In this document: in pieces, positions 1 through 9,211 of the stretch | Layout of the letters: each line of letters opens with the position of its first letter | Numbering within the stretch: the first letter of the stretch is position 1 | NCBI RefSeq assembly: GCF_009857475.1 | Contig: NZ_WWCJ01000011.1 | Span: 170,676 to 234,675, forward strand | Origin: Pseudoduganella guangdongensis | Lineage (GTDB): Bacteria > Pseudomonadota > Gammaproteobacteria > Burkholderiales > Burkholderiaceae_D | DNA: 64,000 nt | Direction: 5' to 3' | Notes under the pieces: model-generated | The model's input: only the letters and a program-made list of their open reading frames with translations | The model's database searches: none | Told to the model about the DNA's origin: nothing | Translations under genes and position numbers: made by a program

Positions 1-449
1 TCGTGTCGCTGTTCGTGTACCCGGAAGTGGATGATTCGATCGAGATCGAGATCAACCCGGCCGACCTGCGCATCGACACCTACCGTGCATCCGGCGCCGG
101 CGGCCAGCATATTAACAAGACCGACTCCGCGGTGCGTATTACGCACGGCCCGTCCGGTATTGTGGTGCAGTGCCAGAACGACCGTTCCCAGCACCGCAAC
201 AAGGCCGAGGCGATGGACATGCTGAAGGCCAAGCTGTACGAACTGGAACTGCGCAAGCGCATGAGCGAGCAGCAGTCGCTGGAAGACTCCAAGACGGATG
301 TGGGCTGGGGCCACCAGATCCGCTCCTACGTGCTGGATCAGTCCCGCATCAAGGACCTGCGCACCGGCTTCGAAACCGGCAACACCGGCAAAGTGCTGGA
401 CGGCGACCTGGACGAATTCATTTCCGCGTCCCTGAAGCAAGGCATCTAA
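1..449 (+). CDS. prfB: Peptide chain release factor 2 (RF2), C-terminal part, cut by window edge
   Basis: RF2 recognises UGA/UAA stop codons and triggers peptide release on the ribosome. Only the last ~148 residues are inside the window; the reading frame is open at the left edge, so the GTG at 3 is an internal Val, not a start. The catalytic GGQ motif is present in '[19 protein letters not shown]', followed by the conserved '[15 protein letters not shown]' and the RF2-type ending '[18 protein letters not shown]'. The known RF2 programmed frameshift site lies near the 5' end of the gene and is outside the window. It is followed after 4 nt by a HAD gene and then lysS, which resembles the prfB-lysS operon known from other proteobacteria. 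Confidence 0.97.
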   Translation, partial: VSLFVYPEVDDSIEIEINPADLRIDTYRASGAGGQHINKTDSAVRITHGPSGIVVQCQNDRSQHRNKAEAMDMLKAKLYELELRKRMSEQQSLEDSKTDVGWGHQIRSYVLDQSRIKDLRTGFETGNTGKVLDGDLDEFISASLKQGI

Positions 450-453
450 GCGT

Positions 454-1113
454 ATGACGCAGCGCGCCTTCATCTTCGACATGGACGGCACCATCGTCGA
501 CAACATGGGTTACCACACCCGCTCCTGGCTGGAGTTCTTCAGCCGGCGCGGCCATGCTGTCGACGAAGCGGCGTTCTTTGCCGCCACTGCCGGCCGCACC
601 GGCCACGAGATCATGCGCCAGTACCTGGGAGAAGGCTTGGCGCACGAGGAAGTGACCGCCCTGATCGGCGAGAAGGAAGTGCTGTACCGCGAAATCTACG
701 CGCCCCACCTGCGCGCCGTCGAGGGCTTTGGCGCCCTTGTGGGCGCAGCGCAGGCTGCCGGCATCAAGCTGGCAGTCGGCACCGCCGCCCCGCCCTGCAA
801 CGTGGACTTCACCTTGGATGGGCTAGGCGTGCGCCAGCAGTTCGACACCGTCGTCGGCGCCGCCGACGTCAAACGCGGCAAGCCGGAACCGGACGTGTTC
901 CTGCTGGCCGCCGAACGCTGCGGCGCCGATCCGGCGCACTGCATCGTGTTCGAGGACGCGCCTTTGGGCGTGGAGGCAGCGCGCCGAGCCGGCATGCGCT
1001 GCGTCGTCCTGACAACCACTTTGCCTGCTGAAGCGTTTAGTACCTTCGACAATGTGATTTGCATTGCACGCGACTTCAGCGAAATCGATATTAATCATCT
1101 GACCAACCACTAA
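454..1113 (+). CDS. HAD-superfamily phosphatase, beta-phosphoglucomutase/GPH-like
   Basis: A 219-residue haloacid-dehalogenase hydrolase. Motif I is '[10 protein letters not shown]' (Asp9 nucleophile, Asp11 acid/base), motif II lies near 'LAVGTAAPP', motif III is the Lys in '[10 protein letters not shown]', and motif IV is '[12 protein letters not shown]'. The helical cap after motif I is typical of the phosphoglycolate phosphatase / beta-phosphoglucomutase subgroup. It probably dephosphorylates or isomerises a small sugar phosphate in the cytoplasm; the substrate cannot be read from sequence. It sits 4 nt after prfB and 4 nt before lysS, so it is presumably co-transcribed with both translation genes. 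Confidence 0.85.
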   Translation: MTQRAFIFDMDGTIVDNMGYHTRSWLEFFSRRGHAVDEAAFFAATAGRTGHEIMRQYLGEGLAHEEVTALIGEKEVLYREIYAPHLRAVEGFGALVGAAQAAGIKLAVGTAAPPCNVDFTLDGLGVRQQFDTVVGAADVKRGKPEPDVFLLAAERCGADPAHCIVFEDAPLGVEAARRAGMRCVVLTTTLPAEAFSTFDNVICIARDFSEIDINHLTNH

Positions 1114-1117
1114 AACC

Positions 1118-2656
1118 ATGACTACGGAAAACCAAGTGCAAGACCAGGCGCCAGGCCAGGACGACAACAAAATCATCGCCGAGCGCCGCGCCAAGCTGGC
1201 CGCCATCCGCGAGAAACAGAGCGTCGCCTTCCCTAACGACTTCCGCCCCCAGCACAAGGCAGCCGACCTGCACGTTCAGTACGGCGAGAAAACCCGTGAA
1301 GAACTGGAAGCCGCACCGGTCACCGTCGTCATCGCCGGCCGCATGATGCTGCGCCGCGAAGCCGGTAAAAAAGCCGCTTTCGCCACCCTGCAGGACGCCT
1401 CCGGCCAGAAAGCGGACGGCCGCATCCAGATCTACGTGACCGTGGACACCACCGGCGAAGAAGCCATGGAAGCCTTCCGTGGCTGGGACCTGGGCGACAT
1501 CCTGGGCGTGACCGGCACCCTGTTCAAGACCAAAACCGACGAACTGACCGTTAAAGTCAGCGAAGTGAAACTGATCACCAAGGCCCTGCGCCCGCTGCCG
1601 GACAAATTCCACGGCCTGGCCGACCAGGAAACCAAGTACCGCCAGCGCTACGTCGACCTGATCACCAGCGAAGAGACCCGCCGCACCTTCAAGGCGCGCA
1701 CCGCCGCGATCTCGTCGATCCGCCGCTTCATGGAAGCCAACGAGTTCATGGAAGTCGAGACCCCGATGCTGCACCCGATCCCGGGCGGCGCGGCGGCCAA
1801 GCCTTTCATCACCCACCACAACGCGCTGGACATGCAGATGTACATGCGTATCGCGCCTGAACTGTACCTGAAGCGTCTGGTGGTGGGCGGTTTCGACCGC
1901 GTGTTCGAGATCAACCGCAACTTCCGTAATGAAGGCGTATCGGTCCGCCACAATCCAGAATTCACCATGATGGAGTTCTATGCGGCCTACACCGACTACG
2001 AATGGATCATGGACTTCACCGAGAAAGTGATCCGCCAGGCTGCCATCGACGCCAAGGGCACTGCCGTGCTGACCTACGGCGGCCGTGAGCTGGACCTGTC
2101 CAAGCCATTCCAGCGCCTGACCATCTGCGGCGCCATCAACAAGTACGCTCCAGGCTACACCGAAGCGCAGCTGAACGACATGGACTTCCTGAAAGCCGAG
2201 CTGCTGAAGTTCGGCGTGAAGCCGTTCGCCACCTCCGGCTTGGGCGCGCTGCAACTGGCGCTGTTTGAAGAAACCGCCGAGGCGCAGCTGTGGGAACCGA
2301 CCTTCATCATCGACTACCCGATCGAAGTGTCGCCGCTGGCGCGCGCCTCCGACACCCGCGAAGGCATCACCGAGCGCTTCGAGCTGTTCATGGTCGGCCG
2401 CGAGATCGCCAACGGCTTCTCCGAGCTGAACGATGCGGAAGACCAGTCGGCCCGCTTCCTGTCCCAGATGAAGGCCAAGGAAGCCGGCGATGATGAGGCG
2501 ATGTACTACGACGCCGACTTCATCCGCGCGCTGGAATACGGCATGCCACCAGCCGGCGGCTGCGGCATCGGCATCGACCGCCTGATGATGCTGCTGACCG
2601 ACTCGCCGAACATCCGTGACGTCCTGCTCTTCCCGCACCTGCGTAAAGAAGACTAA
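1118..2656 (+). CDS. lysS: Lysyl-tRNA synthetase, class II
   Basis: Charges tRNA-Lys with lysine. The 512-residue length fits bacterial class II LysRS (about 500). An N-terminal OB-fold anticodon-binding domain (roughly residues 60-170, with '[14 protein letters not shown]') precedes the class II catalytic core: motif 1 around '[17 protein letters not shown]', motif 2 '[20 protein letters not shown]' (~residue 270) and motif 3 '[13 protein letters not shown]' (~residue 482). The ATG lies 4 nt after the HAD stop codon. A hairpin with a T-run follows the stop codon directly, so the prfB-HAD-lysS transcript probably ends here. Confidence 0.98.
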   Translation: MTTENQVQDQAPGQDDNKIIAERRAKLAAIREKQSVAFPNDFRPQHKAADLHVQYGEKTREELEAAPVTVVIAGRMMLRREAGKKAAFATLQDASGQKADGRIQIYVTVDTTGEEAMEAFRGWDLGDILGVTGTLFKTKTDELTVKVSEVKLITKALRPLPDKFHGLADQETKYRQRYVDLITSEETRRTFKARTAAISSIRRFMEANEFMEVETPMLHPIPGGAAAKPFITHHNALDMQMYMRIAPELYLKRLVVGGFDRVFEINRNFRNEGVSVRHNPEFTMMEFYAAYTDYEWIMDFTEKVIRQAAIDAKGTAVLTYGGRELDLSKPFQRLTICGAINKYAPGYTEAQLNDMDFLKAELLKFGVKPFATSGLGALQLALFEETAEAQLWEPTFIIDYPIEVSPLARASDTREGITERFELFMVGREIANGFSELNDAEDQSARFLSQMKAKEAGDDEAMYYDADFIRALEYGMPPAGGCGIGIDRLMMLLTDSPNIRDVLLFPHLRKED

Positions 2657-2658
2657 AT

Positions 2659-2681
2659 AAATGGGGTACGTCCCCATTTTT
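2659..2681 (+). terminator. Rho-independent terminator after lysS
   Basis: Arms AAATGGGG (2659-2666) and CCCCATTT (2672-2679) around a TACGT loop, ending in a T5 run, begin 2 nt after the lysS stop codon. The core ATGGGGTACGTCCCCAT recurs identically at 6339-6355 after another gene, so this looks like a member of a terminator family. Confidence 0.85.
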
Positions 2682-2734
2682 CCTACGCCCGCGCTTGCTT
2701 GAACTTTCTGCAAGCGCGGCGCATCATGGGGCTC

Positions 2735-3274
2735 ATGAACGCTCCCGAGCCCTCTCTTGCCGAACGCGTCTCGCGCCTGGAAATCCAGGTTGCCAGCATG
2801 CACGCCGAGCTTAAAGGTCTGATCGAGACTTCGGTCGCTGAGCTGAAGGGCATGCTTGCCGCGCTATCCGCGCGCATTGACGCGCAGAATATGCGTCTCG
2901 ATGATCAGTCCCGCCGTCTCGACGAACATGCGCGCTGCATGGACTCGCTCGAAGCCTACATGCGCAAAATGAACGCCACCATCGTCATTACCGGCATCAG
3001 CATTGCGGTGAGTGTCATCCTCGGCGTCGGCGCCATCAATTCCTCGTTAGTTTCCGGTATGACGGCCGCCTTCCAGGCTGGCGACGGCAGCGCGCGCTGG
3101 CGTGCCAATGTGGAGCGCGATGTTGGCGAGCTGAAAAGGAATTTCGCGGAAATGGATGCCCGCCAGCGCCGCGACAGCACGGCCATCGAGCAACAAGGGC
3201 AAGAGCTGCGTGAAATCAGGAAACTGCTCGAGCGCCGCATGGCAACGCAGCAGCCCGAGCCAGCAAAACGCTGA
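2735..3274 (+). CDS. Hypothetical coiled-coil protein with one membrane segment
   Basis: A 179-residue protein of unknown function. Residues ~1-75 are a probable coiled coil ('RVSRLEIQVASMHAELKGL', 'RIDAQNMRLDDQSRRLDEH'), residues ~81-104 form one hydrophobic segment ('ATIVITGISIAVSVILGVGA'), and the C-terminal ~55 residues are again charged and helical. This architecture is common among small bacterial membrane proteins without a named family. The ATG at 2735 has GGGG four bases upstream; in-frame alternatives are ATG 2726 and TTG 2699. Its stop codon abuts the ppnN stop codon tail to tail with no spacer. It follows the lysS terminator, so it needs its own promoter, which I could not identify. 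Confidence 0.6.
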   Translation: MNAPEPSLAERVSRLEIQVASMHAELKGLIETSVAELKGMLAALSARIDAQNMRLDDQSRRLDEHARCMDSLEAYMRKMNATIVITGISIAVSVILGVGAINSSLVSGMTAAFQAGDGSARWRANVERDVGELKRNFAEMDARQRRDSTAIEQQGQELREIRKLLERRMATQQPEPAKR

Positions 3275-4645
3275 TTACTGGATCACGCGATAGCAAGGCG
3301 TGTAAGCCTTGCCCGCCAGCTTCATGCGGCTGTGCGCCACAAAGGACGCCAGCAGCGCATCCATCGGCCCCATGATCTCCTTGTCGCCATGGATCTCGAA
3401 GTGGCCGTACTTCTCGATGATCCGGATGCCCTCCTCCTTCACATTCCCCGCCACCACGCCCGAAAACGCCCGACGCAGGTTGGCCGCCAGCACATGCACC
3501 GGCTGGTTCTTGTGCAGACTCAGGTTGCGCATATTCTCGTGGGTCGGCGCGAACGGGCGCTGGAACTCTTCGTCGATCTTCAGCGCCCAATTGAAGTAGT
3601 ACGCATCCGAACGCGATTTGCGGTATTCGCGCACCTGCTTCATCCCCTCCTGCATCTCCTGCGCCACCAGCTCCGGATCATCCACGATGATCTTGTAACG
3701 TTTCTGCGCCTCCGCCCCCAGGGTCTGGCCGATGAACTCATTGATCTGCACAAAGTACTCGCGCGCCGTTTCGGGCCCGGTGAAGATCAGCGGATACGGA
3801 ATATCCGCATTCTCCGGATGCAGCAGGATGCCGAGGATGTACAGAATTTCCTCCGCCGTCCCCGCGCCGCCCGGGAACACGCAAATGCCGTGACCGGTGC
3901 GCACGAACGCCTCCAGGCGCTTTTCGATATCCGGCATGATCACCAGGTCGTTCACGATCGGGTTCGGCGACTCCGCCGCAATGATGCCAGGCTCCGTGAT
4001 GCCCAGGTAGCGGCCACCGGTGAAGCGCTGCTTGGCGTGACCGATGGTGGCGCCCTTCATCGGCCCCTTCATCGCGCCCGGGCCGCAACCGGTGCAGATA
4101 TCCAGCCCGCGCAGGCCAAGCTGGTAACCCACCTCTTTAGAATAGTTATATTCAGCGCGGTTGATCGAATGCCCGCCCCAGCACACCACCAGGTTCGGGT
4201 TCAACTGCGGCTTCAGCACATTGGCGTTGCGCAGGATATGGAACACCGCATCGGTAATCCCCTCGCTGCGCGACAGGTCGAACTTGGGATTGCCCGTCAC
4301 CTCATTATTAACAAAGACAATATCGCGCAGCACCGCAAACAGGTGCTCGTGGATACCCTTGATCATCTTGCCGTCCACGAAAGCGATGGCCGGCGCACCC
4401 TTGATTTCCAGCTTGATCCCGCGCTCGCGCTGCAGGATGTTGATGTCAAAAGACTGGAAGCGATCCAGCAATTCCTTTCCATCGTCGATTGTGCTGCCGC
4501 AATTGAGCACCGCCAGGGCGCAGTTGCGGAACATGTTATATAGGCCGCCCTTGCCGGAATCCAGCAATTGCACCACCTCCGATTTGGACAGGACTTCCAG
4601 CCTGCCTTCCGGAGCAATGAGGGTATCGACAACGTTGCTGTCCAT
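3275..4645 (-). CDS. ppnN: Nucleotide 5'-monophosphate nucleosidase PpnN (YgdH), LOG family
   Basis: PpnN cleaves nucleoside monophosphates into base and ribose 5-phosphate and is a known (p)ppGpp target in E. coli. The 456-residue length matches the long YgdH type (about 454), not the short ~200-residue LOG proteins. The LOG signature is visible in 'VFPGGAGTAEEILYILG', preceded by the Rossmann-like 'GLDICTGCGPGAMKGPMKGA'. The N-terminal domain 'NCALAVLNCGSTIDDGKELL' is the one specific to the PpnN group. It is transcribed divergently from the POT transporter gene across a 183-bp gap. Confidence 0.93.
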   Translation of the reverse strand: MDSNVVDTLIAPEGRLEVLSKSEVVQLLDSGKGGLYNMFRNCALAVLNCGSTIDDGKELLDRFQSFDINILQRERGIKLEIKGAPAIAFVDGKMIKGIHEHLFAVLRDIVFVNNEVTGNPKFDLSRSEGITDAVFHILRNANVLKPQLNPNLVVCWGGHSINRAEYNYSKEVGYQLGLRGLDICTGCGPGAMKGPMKGATIGHAKQRFTGGRYLGITEPGIIAAESPNPIVNDLVIMPDIEKRLEAFVRTGHGICVFPGGAGTAEEILYILGILLHPENADIPYPLIFTGPETAREYFVQINEFIGQTLGAEAQKRYKIIVDDPELVAQEMQEGMKQVREYRKSRSDAYYFNWALKIDEEFQRPFAPTHENMRNLSLHKNQPVHVLAANLRRAFSGVVAGNVKEEGIRIIEKYGHFEIHGDKEIMGPMDALLASFVAHSRMKLAGKAYTPCYRVIQ

Positions 4646-4828
4646 GATACAAAAATCCTTCTATAAACTTTTGGGGGGACCTGCACCTTCAATATACGCC
4701 TATGCAGTAACGATTCACAGACGCAAGCTTGGCAAACTTACCACAATGCTGCTTAGCAGCACGCGAATTTGCACTGGAAACCCTTACCTTAGATTACAAT
4801 TCGGCTTTTTTTGACCAGGAGACACCGC

Positions 4829-6334
4829 ATGGGCGGTCCTACCACGCAAACTACTGAGGCTCATATCCCTGAATTCAGGCAGATCATGGGCCACCCAGCT
4901 CCGCTCTGGATGCTGTTCATGTCGGAATTCTGGGAGCGCTTTGCGTTCTACGGCATTCGTTGGGCACTCGTGTTGTACATCGTTTCGCAGTTCTACGGCG
5001 GCGACGCTTCCGGCCAGGCTGCGGCTAACCTGACCTACGGCTCCTACCTGGCACTGGTCTACGCCGGCGCCCTGTTCGGCGGCTATGTGGCCGACCGCGT
5101 GCTCGGTTACCAGCGCTCCATCCTGCTTGGCGCAGTCTTTATGGCGGCCGGCCTGTTCATGATCGCCATCCCGGAAGACCACATCTTCAAGCTTGGCCTG
5201 GCGACCATTATTGTTGGTAACGGCATGTTCAAACCGAACATTTCGACCATGGTTGGCAAGCTGTATGCGATCAACGACACCCGTCGCGACTCCGGCTTCA
5301 CCATCTTCTATATGGGTATTAACGTCGGCGGCTTCCTGGCCCCGATCTTCACCCAGCTGCTGGCGCAGAAGATCTTCAACACCGGCGACACCCCGGCTTA
5401 CAAGATCGTCTTCATCTCGGCTGGTATCGGCATGCTGATCTCCCTGTTCTGGTTCTACATCGGCCGTAAAGGCCTGAAGGGCATCGGCGAGCCGGCACCG
5501 GAAGCGAAGTCCCCAATGCGCATCGTCTACGTGGCACTGGGCGCACTGGCCGTGATCCCGGTCATGTACTCGCTGCTGGCAGTGGGCGCCGCCGCCCTGC
5601 AAGGCGTGTTGACCGTGCTGTTCCTGATCCTGGTGGTGATGCTGATCGTCGAAGGCGTGCGTAACGGCCCTGTAGCGCGCGACAAGACCATCGCCATGAT
5701 GATCATCTTCGCGTTCAACATCCTGTTCTGGTGCTTCTTCGAGCAAGCTGGCTCCTCGTTCACCTTCCTGGCCGACCAGATCGTGAACCGCAGCCTGGGC
5801 TTCATGGAATTCCCGGTAGCCTGGTTCCAGTCCGTGAACTCGCTGGCCATCATCGTGTTCGCACCAGTTGTGGCCGCGATCTGGGTCCTGCTGGGCAAGC
5901 GCAATATGAACCCATCGATCCCACGCAAATTCGGCCTGGGTCTGCTGGGTAACGGCCTGGCCTTCGGCCTGCTGATGTACGCGCTGACCTTCCTGGTCGA
6001 CGACAAAGGCATGATCCCGTTCTGGACCCTGTTCATGGTGTACGTGATCCAGTCCATTGGTGAGCTGTGCCTGTCCCCGATCGGCCTGTCGATGGTGACC
6101 AAGCTGGCTCCGACCCGCCTGGTTGGCATGGGCATGGGCGGCTGGTTCCTGTCCACCGGTATCGGCAACAACCTGTCCGGTATCTTCGCCTCCCACGTGT
6201 CCGGCGAAAGCGGCATGTCGGTAGCTTCGGCCCTGTCCGGCTACACCTTTGGCTTCTGGTCCCTGATGGGCGCAGGCGTGCTGCTGTTCCTGATCGCACC
6301 ACTGGTGCAGAAACTGATGCACGGCGTGAAATAA
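4829..6334 (+). CDS. POT/PTR2-family proton-coupled peptide transporter
   Basis: An inner-membrane MFS transporter of the proton-dependent oligopeptide family, 501 residues with about 14 hydrophobic segments. Family signatures: 'EFWERFAFYGIR' (ExxER[F/Y] motif of proton coupling, helix 1) and 'FTIFYMGINVGGFLAPI' (PTR2 FYxxINxG motif). It is expected to import di- and tripeptides. The ATG at 4829 is preceded by AGGAGA with good spacing, so it was preferred over the TTG at 4811. An OPT transporter and a prolidase-like amidohydrolase lie within 5 kb, which fits peptide use as nutrient. Two hairpins follow the stop codon. Confidence 0.93.
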   Translation: MGGPTTQTTEAHIPEFRQIMGHPAPLWMLFMSEFWERFAFYGIRWALVLYIVSQFYGGDASGQAAANLTYGSYLALVYAGALFGGYVADRVLGYQRSILLGAVFMAAGLFMIAIPEDHIFKLGLATIIVGNGMFKPNISTMVGKLYAINDTRRDSGFTIFYMGINVGGFLAPIFTQLLAQKIFNTGDTPAYKIVFISAGIGMLISLFWFYIGRKGLKGIGEPAPEAKSPMRIVYVALGALAVIPVMYSLLAVGAAALQGVLTVLFLILVVMLIVEGVRNGPVARDKTIAMMIIFAFNILFWCFFEQAGSSFTFLADQIVNRSLGFMEFPVAWFQSVNSLAIIVFAPVVAAIWVLLGKRNMNPSIPRKFGLGLLGNGLAFGLLMYALTFLVDDKGMIPFWTLFMVYVIQSIGELCLSPIGLSMVTKLAPTRLVGMGMGGWFLSTGIGNNLSGIFASHVSGESGMSVASALSGYTFGFWSLMGAGVLLFLIAPLVQKLMHGVK

Positions 6335-6360
6335 AAAAATGGGGTACGTCCCCATTTTTT
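6334..6360. terminator. Bidirectional terminator between POT transporter and glpD
   Basis: Arms AAAAAATGGGG (6334-6344) and CCCCATTTTTT (6350-6360), 11 bp perfect, enclose the loop TACGT. A and T runs flank the GC stem on each side, so it can terminate in both directions. The core is identical to the hairpin at 2659-2681. Confidence 0.85.
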
Positions 6361-6363
6361 AAG

Positions 6364-6389
6364 AAAGGCAGCTTCGGCTGCCTTTTTTT
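6364..6389. terminator. UUCG-tetraloop terminator
   Basis: Arms AAAGGCAGC and GCTGCCTTT enclose TTCG, with a T7 run on the plus strand. It directly follows the previous hairpin, and its T-run overlaps the glpD stop codon (6388-6390). Tandem terminators separate the converging POT and glpD transcripts. Confidence 0.88.
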
Positions 6390-7902
6390 ATGCTTGCGCG
6401 GTCAGCCAGGTGTCGAGGCGGGATTCGGCACCGGGCGGGAGGTGCAGGCCGAGCTTGCTGCGCCGCCAGAGGATGTCGGCGGCGGTTTGCGCCCATTCCT
6501 TGCGGCGCAGGTAATTCACTTCGGCGGCGTACAGGCCGGGCAGGATTTCCTCGCCCATGTCGGCCAGGTTGTTGCAGCCGTCCAGCATGGTGTGGATGCG
6601 GGTGCCGTAGGCGCGCACGTAGCGTTTGACCAGCTCGTGCGGCAGCCAGGAGTATTTCACCTGCACAGCGGCGGCCCATTGGCAGAATTCCTGCACCGAG
6701 CGGTTTTGCGGGACGGCGCCAAACAGGTCGCCACCGGGCAGGCAGGCTTTTTCGGTCCAGCCCTGGGCGCGCTTGCCGAGCTGCTTGCACAGCATGTCGG
6801 TGGCGTCTTCCGCCAGCTTGCGGAAGGTGGTGATCTTGCCACCGAAAACACTCAGCAGCGGTGCGCCCTGCTCGTCCAGCTCGAGGAAGTAGTCGCGCGT
6901 GACGGCCTTGGCGTCGGCGGCAGCGTCTTCCAGTAACGGGCGCACGCCGGCATAGGTCCACACCACGTCGGCCGGGCGCACCGGCTCGCGGAAGTAGTCG
7001 CTGGCCAGCTCGCACAGGTAGCGGATTTCGCTCTCCTCGATCTCCACCTTTTGCGGGTCACCCTGGTACTCCAGGTCGGTGGTACCGATCAGGGTGAAAT
7101 CGCGTTCATAAGGAATGGCGAAGACGATGCGGCCATCCTTGTTCTGGAAAATATAGGCTTGGTCGTGCTCGAAAATCCGGCGCACGACGATGTGGCTGCC
7201 TTTCACCAGGCGCAGGTTGCGGGCCTTCTGCGCGCCTGCTGCGCCTTTCAGGAAGGCTTGCGTCCAGGGGCCGGCGGCGTTGACGATGGAGCGTGCCGTG
7301 ATGCGCTTTTCAGTGCCGTCGGCTTTGCGCAACGTGGCCACCCAGTGGTCGGCTTGCCGCTCCACGCCGACGCAGGTGGTGCGGGTCAGGATGCAGGCGC
7401 CTTTGGCGCAGGCGTCCATGGCGTTCAGCACCACCAGGCGCGCATCGTCCACCCAGCCGTCGGAATATTCAAAGCCGGTGCTGAAACTGTCTTTCAGGGG
7501 GCGCCCTGCGGGGTGGCAGCGCAGGTCGATGCCGCGCGAACCCGGCAACAGCTCGCGCTTGGCCAGCATATCGTAGAGGAACAGGCCGGCGCGGATCAGC
7601 AGCGCCGGGCGTTGTCCGGCGTTGTGCGGCATGACGAAGCGCAGCGGCCACATGATGTGCGGCGCGCTGCGCAGCAGGACTTCGCGCTCCGCCAGCGCTT
7701 TGCGCACCAGGCGGAATTCATAGTATTCCAGGTAGCGCAGGCCGCCGTGGATCAGCTTGGTAGAGGCGGACGAGGTGTGCGAGGCCAGGTCGTCCTTCTC
7801 GCACAGCACGACACACAGGCCGCGGCCGGCGGCATCGCGTGCGATGCCTGCACCATTGATTCCGCCGCCCACTACCAGTACATCGCAATCCACGTCCGCC
7901 AT
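6388..7902 (-). CDS. glpD: Aerobic glycerol-3-phosphate dehydrogenase
   Basis: FAD-dependent oxidation of sn-glycerol 3-phosphate to dihydroxyacetone phosphate with electron transfer to quinone at the inner membrane. At 504 residues it matches E. coli GlpD (501). The FAD-binding 'DVLVVGGGINGAGIARDAAG' is at residues ~7-26, followed by 'STKLIHGGLRYLEYYEF'. The C-terminal DAO_C domain holds 'VSAxYSWL'-like and 'RYVRAYGTRIHTML' segments. It starts 11 nt after the amidohydrolase gene on the same strand, so it is probably the last gene of the OPT-amidohydrolase-glpD transcript, although the functional link to peptide uptake is not obvious. No glpK, glpF or glpR is in the window. Confidence 0.96.
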   Translation of the reverse strand: MADVDCDVLVVGGGINGAGIARDAAGRGLCVVLCEKDDLASHTSSASTKLIHGGLRYLEYYEFRLVRKALAEREVLLRSAPHIMWPLRFVMPHNAGQRPALLIRAGLFLYDMLAKRELLPGSRGIDLRCHPAGRPLKDSFSTGFEYSDGWVDDARLVVLNAMDACAKGACILTRTTCVGVERQADHWVATLRKADGTEKRITARSIVNAAGPWTQAFLKGAAGAQKARNLRLVKGSHIVVRRIFEHDQAYIFQNKDGRIVFAIPYERDFTLIGTTDLEYQGDPQKVEIEESEIRYLCELASDYFREPVRPADVVWTYAGVRPLLEDAAADAKAVTRDYFLELDEQGAPLLSVFGGKITTFRKLAEDATDMLCKQLGKRAQGWTEKACLPGGDLFGAVPQNRSVQEFCQWAAAVQVKYSWLPHELVKRYVRAYGTRIHTMLDGCNNLADMGEEILPGLYAAEVNYLRRKEWAQTAADILWRRSKLGLHLPPGAESRLDTWLTAQA

Positions 7903-7913
7903 GCTCTTCCCGG

Positions 7914-9194
7914 TTACTGTTTATAAACGACGCCTTCTTTCATCACAAAGCCGACTTTCTGCAGCAAGGTGATGTCTTTCAGCGGGTCGCCCGCCACGGC
8001 GACGATATCGGCAGCATACCCTGCTTCCAGCGAACCCAGGCGGTTCGACTGGCCCAACAAGGAGGCTGCATTCAGCGTGGCGGAGCGGATCGCTTCCAGC
8101 GCCGGCATGCCCGCTTCCACCATGTAGGCGAATTCCTTGGCGTTTTCGCCGTGCGGGAAGACGCCTGCATCGGTGCCGAAGGCGATCTTGACGCCGGCCT
8201 TGTAGGCGCGCGCGAAGGTACCCTGGATCTGCGGGCCGATTGCGGCGGCCTTCGGGCGCACCAGCGGCGAGTAGTAGTTGGGCTCCCTGGACTTGTCGGC
8301 GACATAGCGGCCGGCGCTAATCGTCGGCACGAACCAGGCGCCGTTCTTCTTGAACAGGGCGATGCATTCGTCGTCCATGAAGGTGCCGTGCTCGATCGAG
8401 TCCACGCCTGCTTTCAGGGCGCGTTTCATGCCTTCGGTGCCGTGCGCGTGGGCCGCGACCTTGAAGCCGTAATCGCGCGCCGCGGCGATCAGGGCTTTCA
8501 ACTCCTCGTCGTCGAACTGGGAATTCATGCCGCTGCTGGCCTGGCTCAACACGCCGCCGGTGGCGGTGATCTTGATGACGTCCGCGCCTTCCTGGTAGCG
8601 GGCACGCACGGCCTGGCGCGCTTCCTCGGCGCTGTTGATCACGCCTTCCATCGGTCCCGGCGTGCCGTGCACGTGGCGCTCTTCGCGCGATTTGCCGTTG
8701 CTTGGGTCGCCGTGGCCGCCGGTGGTGGCGATGGTTTTACCGCCGGTGAACATGCGCGGGCCGACGATGGCGCCGCTGTTGATGGCGCGCTTCATGGCGA
8801 TGTTCAGGCCTTCGCTCGCGCCCAGGTCGCGCACCGAGGTGAAGCCGGCTTTCAGGGTGCGCTCGGCGAAGGCGACCGAGTCGTAGGCGCGGTCGGCGGC
8901 ATCCAGCGTAAGCTGGCCGCGCAGCGCTTCGACCTGGGGCTGGGTCTGGCCGGTCAGGTGCACGTGCATGTCGATGAAGCCTGGCATGCAGGACATGGCG
9001 CTCAGGTCGACGTCGCCTTTGCCTTTGGTTGGTTCGATGGCCTTGACGCTGCCGTTTTCAATGTGGACCGTGACCTTCTCGCGCCATACGCCGGCTTTCA
9101 CGTCCAGCAGGCGGCCGCAATCGACCGTTTGCGTCGCGGCGCTAGCCGCTCCGGCTACCAGCAGCAGGCTTGCTGCACCCAGTTTCTTCATCAC
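7914..9194 (-). CDS. Exported metal-dependent amidohydrolase (prolidase/imidazolonepropionase-like)
   Basis: A 426-residue amidohydrolase-superfamily enzyme with a Sec signal peptide (residues ~1-20, cleavage near 'AASA'). Binuclear metal site residues are visible: His77 and His79 in 'FIDMHVHLTG', a likely carboxylated Lys208 in 'VIKITATGG', His249/251 in 'AAHAHG', His269 in 'SIEHGT', and Asp342 in 'FGTDAGVFPHG'. Related exported enzymes hydrolyse Xaa-Pro or other dipeptides; exact specificity is not readable. It begins 17 nt after the OPT transporter gene, suggesting periplasmic peptide cleavage coupled to uptake. Confidence 0.88.
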   Translation of the reverse strand: MMKKLGAASLLLVAGAASAATQTVDCGRLLDVKAGVWREKVTVHIENGSVKAIEPTKGKGDVDLSAMSCMPGFIDMHVHLTGQTQPQVEALRGQLTLDAADRAYDSVAFAERTLKAGFTSVRDLGASEGLNIAMKRAINSGAIVGPRMFTGGKTIATTGGHGDPSNGKSREERHVHGTPGPMEGVINSAEEARQAVRARYQEGADVIKITATGGVLSQASSGMNSQFDDEELKALIAAARDYGFKVAAHAHGTEGMKRALKAGVDSIEHGTFMDDECIALFKKNGAWFVPTISAGRYVADKSREPNYYSPLVRPKAAAIGPQIQGTFARAYKAGVKIAFGTDAGVFPHGENAKEFAYMVEAGMPALEAIRSATLNAASLLGQSNRLGSLEAGYAADIVAVAGDPLKDITLLQKVGFVMKEGVVYKQ

Positions 9195-9211
9195 CCATTC
9201 TCCTTCTTTAA

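Noticed and set aside
1..449. RF2 programmed frameshift site
   Set aside because: It would lie near codon 25 of prfB, outside the window.
1091..2803. 570-codon open frame opposite lysS
   Set aside because: Mirror of a well-recognised gene in GC-rich DNA; low-complexity His/Gln/Val/Gly-rich translation with no domain.
4769..4800. Promoter TTGCAC...TACAAT upstream of the POT gene
   Set aside because: The spacer is 20 nt and the alternatives give 14; not strong enough to list as a feature.
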